From contig CBDBHZ010000013.1 of assembly GCA_965205905.1 (NCBI GenBank), forward strand, positions 1 to 64,000: a DNA stretch of 64,000 nucleotides, written 5' to 3'. Shown one piece after another: positions 56,963 to 64,000 of this stretch. The notes below the pieces were generated by a model that did not search any database, had not been told where the DNA came from, and worked only from the letters and a program-made list of their open reading frames with translations. Position numbers and translations under genes: made by a program. Positions within the stretch are counted from its first letter, which is position 1; each line of letters starts with the position of its first letter. This DNA comes from JAHZMA01 sp965205905 (GTDB lineage Bacteria; Pseudomonadota; Alphaproteobacteria; JABAAW01; JAHZMA01).

Positions 56963-59273
56963 CCAAGAAAAATATGCCCAGCCGAATTTTCCCGAAGAGA
57001 TTCTAGCCGATTTACCCGATGCCTTATTGCAACAGCACGGCTTAAACGCCGATGAGACTAAAACCATGCGAGAGATATTAGGGCGTAACCCTAGCATGAC
57101 TGAATTGGGTATTTTTTCGGTAATGTGGTCGGAACATTGCTCCTATAAATCATCGCGCCATTACCTTAAAGATTTGCCCACCACTGGCGAGGCGGTGATA
57201 TGCGGGCCCGGTGAGAATGCAGGCGTGGTGGATATTGGCGGCGATTATGCGGCGATTTTCAAGATGGAAAGCCATAATCACCCAAGCTTTATCGAGCCCT
57301 TTCAGGGCGCGGCAACGGGTGTTGGCGGTATCTTGCGTGATGTATTTACAATGGGTGCGCGCCCGATTGCACTGGTGAATGCCCTACGCTTTGGTAGCCC
57401 CAATCACCCCCTCACCAAGCATCTGTTAAGCGGTGTGGTGGCAGGCATTGGCGGCTATGGGAATTGCATGGGTATCCCCACCATTGCGGGCGAAACTGAA
57501 TTTGATGCGGGCTATAATCATAATATTTTGGTCAATGCCATGTGTGTGGGGTTGGCGCGTAAAGATAAGATTTTCTATTCGCGTGCCGAAGGGGTTGGTA
57601 ATCCTGTGTTATATGTGGGTGCGACTACGGGGCGCGATGGCATTCATGGCGCAACGATGGCATCAGCTGAATTTGATGAGAATAGCGAAAGCCAAAAGCC
57701 GACTGTGCAGGTAGGCGACCCATTCACCGAAAAACGTTTGCTAGAGGCTTGCATGGAATTGATGCAAACCGATGCGATTATTGCGATACAAGATATGGGG
57801 GCGGCGGGGCTTACCTCATCATCAGTTGAGATGGCAGATAAGGGCGGATTAGGCATTCATCTTGATTTGGATAAAGTGCCAAAGCGCGAGCAAAATATGA
57901 CCGCTTACGAATTAATGCTATCCGAAAGCCAAGAACGGATGCTGATGATTGTCAAGCCAAACCACGAGCAAATCGTGTTTGATATTTTCAAGAAATGGGA
58001 TTTGCAAGCAATGGTGATTGGTGTGCTGAATGATAGCGGTAATATCAGCCTAAGCCAGCATGGCAAATTGGTTGCCAATATGCCTGTATCGCCGTTAAGC
58101 AATCGCGCACCTTTATATCAGCGGCCATCTGCGCCGTTAAAGCAGCTGCCCGCGCTTGATAGCAGCAGCATGAAAGCAGGCGATGCCATTGATGTGCTGA
58201 AAACTCTGATAGCCAGTGCCGACCTTGCCCATAAAGCATGGGTGTGGGAACAATATGATACCTATATTAGTGGCAATGTGATAACGCCTCCCGGCGCAGA
58301 TGCCGCCGTGATTGCGATTCCTGAAAATGCTTATGAAGATGAAAACGATGATGGTAAACAGATAATCCCTGCACTTGCGATGGCTTCGGATTCCAGTCCG
58401 CGCTATATTTTCGCCAATCCGCTAGAGGGCGGCAAACAGATTGTTGCTGAAAATTGGCGGAATTTAACGGCAATGGGCGCGATGCCATTGGCGATTACCA
58501 ATAATCTTAATTTTGGCAATCCTGAAAATCCTGATATTATGTCGGAATTTACCCACGCTTTACAGGGTATGAAACAGGCTTGCGAAATCTTAAATTACCC
58601 GGTGGTTTCGGGCAATGTCTCGTTTTACAATGAAACCAATCAGCAGGGTATTTTGCCAACGCCAGTGATTGGCGGGGTAGGGCTGATACAAAATGCCGCA
58701 TTAACGGCAAGCCCACATTTGAATGAATCGGGGTTGCAACTTTATCTTATCGGTGAAACCAAAGATGAATTAGGGGCATCGCTCTATCAAAAAATCATTG
58801 CTGGGGTGGTATCGCACGCGATTGCTCACGCACCGCCACAGGTGGATTTGCCCACCGAAAAGAAGCATGGCGATTTTATTCGTGCATTGATTCAAGAACA
58901 GTTGATTAATATCTGCCATGATGTTTCAACGGGTGGCTTACTGCCTGCGATTGCGCGTATGGTTTTGCATGTGCCGAAACACCGCACTTACAAGACGCAT
59001 CAGGATTTTATCGGCACGGATTTACACGCACCGCCTGCTGGCATATCGCCGCTGATATGGTGGTTTTCGGAAAGCCAAGCGCGTTATATTATTGCGGTAA
59101 CTGATGAGAATCAGGCGGATATTATCAGCCGTGCCACGCAAGGCAATATCCCGCTTCACCATTTGGGAGCGACTATTAATGGTGGTGAGTGTGTGATTAA
59201 TGGCGAGGGAAGCATATCATGGCAAAGCCTTGCCCCTGATTATTATCATAAGATTGGTGATATTACTGATTGA
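56955..59273 (+). CDS. purL: Phosphoribosylformylglycinamidine synthase subunit PurL
   Basis: This 772-residue protein is the small form of PurL that works with separate PurQ and PurS. Motifs include MWSEHCSYKSSRHYL, FQGAATGVGGILRDVFTMGA, QDMGAAGLTSSSVEMA and a second half with SGNVSFYNETN and CHDVSTGGLLPAIARM. It makes FGAM from FGAR, ATP and ammonia. It is intact, with no frameshift, and ends the operon. No clear terminator follows before the next lipoprotein gene. Confidence 0.95.
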   Translation: MPNQEKYAQPNFPEEILADLPDALLQQHGLNADETKTMREILGRNPSMTELGIFSVMWSEHCSYKSSRHYLKDLPTTGEAVICGPGENAGVVDIGGDYAAIFKMESHNHPSFIEPFQGAATGVGGILRDVFTMGARPIALVNALRFGSPNHPLTKHLLSGVVAGIGGYGNCMGIPTIAGETEFDAGYNHNILVNAMCVGLARKDKIFYSRAEGVGNPVLYVGATTGRDGIHGATMASAEFDENSESQKPTVQVGDPFTEKRLLEACMELMQTDAIIAIQDMGAAGLTSSSVEMADKGGLGIHLDLDKVPKREQNMTAYELMLSESQERMLMIVKPNHEQIVFDIFKKWDLQAMVIGVLNDSGNISLSQHGKLVANMPVSPLSNRAPLYQRPSAPLKQLPALDSSSMKAGDAIDVLKTLIASADLAHKAWVWEQYDTYISGNVITPPGADAAVIAIPENAYEDENDDGKQIIPALAMASDSSPRYIFANPLEGGKQIVAENWRNLTAMGAMPLAITNNLNFGNPENPDIMSEFTHALQGMKQACEILNYPVVSGNVSFYNETNQQGILPTPVIGGVGLIQNAALTASPHLNESGLQLYLIGETKDELGASLYQKIIAGVVSHAIAHAPPQVDLPTEKKHGDFIRALIQEQLINICHDVSTGGLLPAIARMVLHVPKHRTYKTHQDFIGTDLHAPPAGISPLIWWFSESQARYIIAVTDENQADIISRATQGNIPLHHLGATINGGECVINGEGSISWQSLAPDYYHKIGDITD

Positions 59274-59308
59274 TATTGGTAGAACTATGGAATAGTTATA
59301 CTTAATCA

Positions 59309-59337
59309 TTGACATTTTTTTTATTTTTTCCTAAAGT
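59309..59337 (+). promoter_or_regulatory. Probable sigma-70 promoter of lipoprotein 5
   Basis: TTGACA is followed after 17 bases by TAAAGT, then by an AAGGAG Shine-Dalgarno before ATG 59374. The -10 box is weaker than in the other lipoprotein promoters. Confidence 0.5.
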
Positions 59338-59373
59338 GATTCTGATTATATATCATTTATAAGGAGATAGAAA

Positions 59374-62300
59374 ATGATACAGAAATTAATAACTTTAGTG
59401 TGTTTATCACTGTTTTTAACGGCATGCACCGCTACGACTGCTAGCGATGAAGCAGCCCCTGCTGCTGTTACTGATGATAGCACGCCGACCGCCCCCACAC
59501 CTAACAACCCAACGATTGATTCGTTCAAAAAGGCATCAGATAATGCTATTGCTGATAAGGAAGATAAAACGCTTACGTTCAATGCTATTGGGGTGCAGGC
59601 ACAATATAATAATTCAAGTCTAGAGATTAGAAATTTTGGTATTTCTAACTTTGCGCTAACATTTGATGCGAACGGCGAAATGTCTCATGTAAAATTTGCT
59701 GATGGTCCTTATGAGAGCTATAATATTAGTGATGAATATAGCACCAATATTGAATTAGATGGTTTTCTCAATATTGATGGCACAGATAATGGTGGCGAAA
59801 CTAGCAATAGTCAAATCATCGTAAACAGAGCTTTTGACAATAGCAGTGCTGATAACGATTATGATTTCACATCAGACTATATGGTGAGTGTTTATTGGGT
59901 AGATGATAATCAGGTAAATGTAGGAAACTACGATAAAGGTTATCTGGTTGCAGGTTTTGAAACAGTGACTATACCAACCACAGCAGGCTCAACTCTGTTT
60001 GTTGGCAATGGTGAGGGCAGATACCATGATGGAACAAATTCACATGGTGCCGAATTTGATGTAATGGCTGATGTTACTTTTTCCACTCGCATGGTAGAAT
60101 TGTCAACCAGCAATTCAAATTATTATAATGCCAACGCAGCTGTAGAGATTGTTGATAGTAATCTGGACATTAATACCACATTATCTTATGCTACTGGTGC
60201 AAATGCTATCAGCAATGTGGCGGCGGCTACTCTTGATGTTAATGGCAGTACACTCACCGCTAATGCAGGCGATATTAATGCGCGTTTTTACGGCACGGGT
60301 GCTAATGCAGCAAAAGAGTTTGGTGGCGCATTCAATTTTTCAAATGCTGATAACAGTAATTTTTACTATGGCTTTTTCGGCACGAAAATTGTCGGTATCG
60401 TTCATGCAAATGGTGTTATAACCAATACAGATGGCACTTTCACCGCTCCAGTTGGCGCTACTATCAATGATGATGGCGGTATCGTTCATGCAAACGGTGT
60501 TGTAACGAAACTAGATGGCACTTTCACTGCTCCAGTTGGTGCTACTATCAATGATGATGGCGGTATCGTTCATCCAAACGGTGTTGTAACCAAACTAGAT
60601 GGCAGTTTCATGGCTCCAGTTGGTGCTACTATCAATGATGATGGCGGTATTACTAATATGGACGGCACTGTTACGAATCTGAACAACACGACCACTCATC
60701 CAAATGGCGTTACCGACAATGGGGACGGCACTTTCACCGCTCCAGATGGCAAGACCGCCAATGGTGATGGCGATATCGTTAATATAGACGGCACTTTAAC
60801 GAAACTAGATGGCACGACCACCAATGCGGATGGCTCTGTCACTCATGCAAATGGTATTGCTTTAAAAGATGGCGCTATCGTCAATCCATTTGGCACTACC
60901 ACCAATGGGGACGGCACTTACACCTATCCAAATGGCACTATCGTCAATCCAGATGGCGGTATCGTTAATGCAAATGGTGTTATAACGGAACTAAATAACA
61001 CTTTCACCCACCCAGATGGCAAGCCCCTCAATGCTACTGGCGGTATCAAGAATCCAAACGGTGTTATAACGGAACTAGATAATAGTTTCACCCACCCAGA
61101 TGGCAAGACTATCAATGCTACTGGCGGTATCAAGAATCCAAACGGTGTTATAACAGAACTAGATAACAGTTTCACCCACACAGATAGCAACATTACTATC
61201 ACTGCTACTGGCGGTATCGAGAATCCAAACGGTGTTATAACGGAACTAAATGGCAGTTTCACTGCTCCAGATGGTGCTAATATCAATGTTACTGGCGGTA
61301 TCGTTGATACAAACAATGCTGTAACGATACTAGATGGCACTATTTTGCCACCAACCACCTTGACAACATTAACAAGCTTTAGTGATAGCAATCGCGCTAG
61401 CACAAAAAATAATGTGCTAACCGTTTCAAATGCTGTTCAGATGAATAAAGCGAATAATAGCAATGTGATTAGTTCGCAAAACCTCTTAAATACTCTGGTT
61501 CAGTTTGATTATCATGCTGATGGTGGTTTTGACCATGTTGATAGTTTAAGATTCTATTTTGATGGTAAACAATATAGCGCAACCAATGCCTCTGCCAGCG
61601 ATGGTTATATCTATGATTATGATGTGGATTCTGGCACTGCCGATACTCCCGATTATTTTGGAATAGACAATGATTCTTTTGCGTTCGGCTTTAATCCAGA
61701 ATATATGGCGCTGATTTATTGGAAATTAAATGATAATGTTGATTATAATGCCTATGGTTATGGCATCTTTGGTTGGGAAACAGCTGGTTCTGGCATTCCT
61801 ACCGCTGAAGCCAGTGTCAGCTTTATTGGTAAGGGTGATGGGCATCATTACTTTAATGCGATTAGCGAAGACATCTATTTTGATGTTGAAATTGATATTG
61901 ATTTTACCGCAAGCACCGAGCAAGTAACATTCTCAACCATTAACTCATGTGCTGACGATTGTGGCACTGGTGATGACCGTGCTTATCTTGATTTTACCAA
62001 TCAGAAACTAAGCTATGCAGCGCAAACAAACGCCATTAGTGGTAATGTTGAAACTGCTGGTGGTCTTGATGGTAATAACACGAATTGGTCGCAACTAGCA
62101 GGCACAGCCAATGCGCGTTTCTATGGCACGGGTGCTGATGTGGCAATAGAATTAGGTGGCACATTTAATGTATCAAACAGTGTAACAACTTCTACCGATC
62201 AAACCGTCAATGTTTGGGATGCAAACGCGAACGGAGGCGTAGGAGCGTGGGTTGAGACTATCGAAACGATTACCGAAACGACTGACCCCAATAGAAGCTA

Positions 62301-64000
62301 TGTTGGTTGGTTTGGTGCAAGAAGTATTGCTTCCATTGATAAGCCTGAGCAATCAGACTTGAACGCCAATGGGTTAACAAGCTTTAACGACCGCACGCGT
62401 GTAGGCACAACAAATGCTTTACCAGTTTTCAACTCTGTTGAGATGAAGCAATCTGGTAATAACTCAATTTCTACGCAAAACCATGAATCTGTTGTGGTTG
62501 AATTTGAATATCTTGTTGATGATGATGACTTGTTTTATGAAGCTGATGGCGATGGTGACTTTGCCGATGGTGAGAGTTTAAGCCTATATTTTAGTCATAA
62601 AAAATATAGCGCAAATGATGCTCATGGTAGCGCCGATTTTCTCTATGATAGTGATGTAGAATCTGGTTCTGCAGATACGCCTGATAGTTTTGGGGTAAAC
62701 AAAGAAGAAGATTTGTTCGGCTTTGCACCAGAATATATGGCGCTTATCTATTGGAACTTATATGATAATGTTGATTATGAGAGCACTGGCTTTGGCATCA
62801 CTGGTTTTGAAACCAAAAATGCTGACCTTCCTATCACTGGTAGTGCTGTAAGCTTTACTGGTAAGGGTGATGGGCATCATTACTTTAATGCGATTAGCGA
62901 AAACATCTATTTTGATGTTGCGCTCAATGTTGATTTTGTCAACCGCTCTCTAGGCCTAACAACCACTGGCTCATGTGCTGATGATTGTGAGGTTGGTGAT
63001 GAGCGTGATTATCTTGATTTCAGCAATCAAGCATTAAGCTATGATGTTGGCATCAATGCGATTACGGGTTCTGTTGAAACTGATGGTGGTGTTGATGGTA
63101 ATAACACGAATTGGTCGCAACTATCAGGCACATTAAATGCAAAATTTTATGGTCCTAATGCTGATGAGTTAGGTGGCACATTTGCTGTATCAAATAATAG
63201 CAATCGCGGTTATGTGGGTTGGTTTGGTGCAGAGCGTGATTATGTCGCCTCTATCGATAAGCCAGAAACAGCAGACGTCAACGCCAATGGGTTAACCAGC
63301 TTTGATGATGTTAATAACAAAGGCAAACGCGATAATATCTTACCGATACATAGTGCTGTTACGATTAAAACAACAATAAGTGACAATAGTCATTCCAGCG
63401 CAACCATCACTGATGCGGTGGTTGAGTTTGATTATTATAAGAATAATGCTGGCACGGTTGGCACTGCTGACGAGACGCCATTATTTGATGATTATGATAG
63501 CCTAAGCATCTATTTTAATGATAAAAAATATGCAGCAACTTATGCAGATGGTTATGCTGAATATATTGAAGATGAATATATAGATTCTGGCACTGCCAAT
63601 ATTCCTGATTCTTTTGGCTTATATAGAAGAGATAGCGAATTTGGCTTTACACCCAAATATATGGCGCTGGTTTATTGGCAAGTTACTGATTCTGATAGCT
63701 ATGGCTATAAAGAATATGGTTATGGCATCACTGGCTTTGAAACTGCTACGCTTCCTACCGGTAATGCTGTTATAGTGTTTAGCGGTAAGGGTGATGGCGA
63801 ATATCGTTTCCACAACGGCTCAAATACACCCGTCTATTTTGATGTGCAAGTTAATGTTAACTTTGCTAACCGCGATATAAAATTGACAACACTTAACACA
63901 TGCACTACCAGAAACTGTAATGGTAATGATAACCTGAGCTATGATGAGATTGATTTTACAAATCAAACATTAACCTATACTGCTAGCAGCAATGCGGCTA
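59374..64000 (+). CDS. Giant TbpB-like lipoprotein 5 with internal repeats (3' end beyond window)
   Basis: The frame is open from ATG 59374 to the window edge (1542 codons so far). Lipobox Cys18 follows MIQKLITLVCLSLFLTA. Module 1 (to about residue 339) ends NFYYGFFGTK. A repeat tract of about 320 residues follows. Module 2 ends near residue 990 (SYVGWFGARS) and module 3 near 1290 (GYVGWFGAER). A fourth module is cut off by the edge. Modules 2 and 3 share long text (GKGDGHHYFNAISE, CADDC) and are recent duplicates. Each has PEYMALIYW and GFET-type motifs. It is probably a surface adhesin or ligand-binding protein; the ligand is unknown. Confidence 0.82.
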   Translation, partial: MIQKLITLVCLSLFLTACTATTASDEAAPAAVTDDSTPTAPTPNNPTIDSFKKASDNAIADKEDKTLTFNAIGVQAQYNNSSLEIRNFGISNFALTFDANGEMSHVKFADGPYESYNISDEYSTNIELDGFLNIDGTDNGGETSNSQIIVNRAFDNSSADNDYDFTSDYMVSVYWVDDNQVNVGNYDKGYLVAGFETVTIPTTAGSTLFVGNGEGRYHDGTNSHGAEFDVMADVTFSTRMVELSTSNSNYYNANAAVEIVDSNLDINTTLSYATGANAISNVAAATLDVNGSTLTANAGDINARFYGTGANAAKEFGGAFNFSNADNSNFYYGFFGTKIVGIVHANGVITNTDGTFTAPVGATINDDGGIVHANGVVTKLDGTFTAPVGATINDDGGIVHPNGVVTKLDGSFMAPVGATINDDGGITNMDGTVTNLNNTTTHPNGVTDNGDGTFTAPDGKTANGDGDIVNIDGTLTKLDGTTTNADGSVTHANGIALKDGAIVNPFGTTTNGDGTYTYPNGTIVNPDGGIVNANGVITELNNTFTHPDGKPLNATGGIKNPNGVITELDNSFTHPDGKTINATGGIKNPNGVITELDNSFTHTDSNITITATGGIENPNGVITELNGSFTAPDGANINVTGGIVDTNNAVTILDGTILPPTTLTTLTSFSDSNRASTKNNVLTVSNAVQMNKANNSNVISSQNLLNTLVQFDYHADGGFDHVDSLRFYFDGKQYSATNASASDGYIYDYDVDSGTADTPDYFGIDNDSFAFGFNPEYMALIYWKLNDNVDYNAYGYGIFGWETAGSGIPTAEASVSFIGKGDGHHYFNAISEDIYFDVEIDIDFTASTEQVTFSTINSCADDCGTGDDRAYLDFTNQKLSYAAQTNAISGNVETAGGLDGNNTNWSQLAGTANARFYGTGADVAIELGGTFNVSNSVTTSTDQTVNVWDANANGGVGAWVETIETITETTDPNRSYVGWFGARSIASIDKPEQSDLNANGLTSFNDRTRVGTTNALPVFNSVEMKQSGNNSISTQNHESVVVEFEYLVDDDDLFYEADGDGDFADGESLSLYFSHKKYSANDAHGSADFLYDSDVESGSADTPDSFGVNKEEDLFGFAPEYMALIYWNLYDNVDYESTGFGITGFETKNADLPITGSAVSFTGKGDGHHYFNAISENIYFDVALNVDFVNRSLGLTTTGSCADDCEVGDERDYLDFSNQALSYDVGINAITGSVETDGGVDGNNTNWSQLSGTLNAKFYGPNADELGGTFAVSNNSNRGYVGWFGAERDYVASIDKPETADVNANGLTSFDDVNNKGKRDNILPIHSAVTIKTTISDNSHSSATITDAVVEFDYYKNNAGTVGTADETPLFDDYDSLSIYFNDKKYAATYADGYAEYIEDEYIDSGTANIPDSFGLYRRDSEFGFTPKYMALVYWQVTDSDSYGYKEYGYGITGFETATLPTGNAVIVFSGKGDGEYRFHNGSNTPVYFDVQVNVNFANRDIKLTTLNTCTTRNCNGNDNLSYDEIDFTNQTLTYTASSNAA
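60391..61350 (+). repeat. In-frame 84-bp tandem repeats inside lipoprotein 5
   Basis: Units of exactly 84 bases (28 codons) start at 60391, 60475 and 60559. After a diverged stretch (60643-60954) the pattern resumes at 60955, 61039, 61123 (87 bases), 61210 and 61294. Each unit reads about GGIV-x2-NGVVT-x2-DG then TFTAP-x-GATIND, itself two 14-residue halves. This looks like a beta-solenoid or stalk spacer between barrels. It is coding, not CRISPR, because the frame is kept and units differ mostly within codons. Confidence 0.85.

Noticed and set aside
60391..61350. Regular repeats resembling a CRISPR array
   Set aside because: Units are 84 bases, have no unique spacers, and keep an open reading frame inside the lipoprotein. 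They are coding repeats. No cas genes are present.
60924..61403. 159-codon antisense open frame in the repeat tract
   Set aside because: It arises from the repeats read on the other strand; the plus-strand frame continues through both sides with signal peptide and modules.
1..64000. tRNA, rRNA, riboswitches, phage integrase or transposase genes
   Set aside because: I looked for tRNA-like ends, known riboswitch cores and transposase or integrase motifs in the translated frames and saw none that I can support.

Overview
The window looks like a chromosome segment of a flagellated alphaproteobacterium, moderately A+T-rich. The evidence is the block of ATP-grasp, alpha-E, transglutaminase and Anbu genes, the DUF1289 protein, the ftsK and lolA genes separated only by an inserted block, the purC-purS-purQ-purL order with a small PurL, and a hook operon preceded by sigma-54-type promoters. 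A marine SAR116-like lineage is possible, but the sequence alone does not settle it.

Layout. 1-2857: a predicted peptide ligase/protease module, in which the Anbu-like protease has lost its usual N-terminus next to a dispersed hairpin repeat. 3200-4716: a sodium/amino-acid symporter with two frameshifts. 4857-11944: surface-glycan genes, namely a TPR/pyruvyl-transferase/GT8 fusion, a GT2 enzyme, and pseB, pseC and an spsF-like gene that begin a pseudaminic-acid-type pathway. 11943-16336: an A+T-rich accessory island with a prokaryotic viperin homologue, a HicA-like small protein and a 719-residue ankyrin protein, bounded by near-identical inverted 27-bp repeats. 16538-25462: housekeeping genes, including a Rieske-glutamate synthase fusion, a TAATG-coupled operon (MsbA-like ABC exporter, TPR protein, ispE) and a dihydrolipoamide dehydrogenase. 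25473-26686: an unknown gene and a repeat block.

26687-38702: a hook operon on the minus strand, fliK, flgD and then four diverged tandem hook-protein genes, with three sigma-54-like promoters. 38811-45142: dprA, a PfkB sugar/adenosine kinase, DUF1289, a class I aminotransferase and ftsK. 45193-54248: four TbpB-like beta-barrel lipoproteins inserted between ftsK and lolA. 54498-59273: lolA and purCSQL. From 59374 to the window edge runs a fifth and larger lipoprotein with at least four barrel modules and an internal in-frame 84-bp repeat tract.

The intergenic spaces carry a mosaic family of G-rich, hairpin-forming repeats. Five genes (the symporter, spsF-like gene, TPR gene, ABC exporter and ftsK) contain single-base-type frameshifts, seven in all. 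Because ftsK and the exporter are normally essential, at least some of these are probably sequence errors.

The strongest candidates for an undescribed system are the viperin/HicA-like/ankyrin island, the expanded TbpB-like lipoprotein array and the four-gene hook array.
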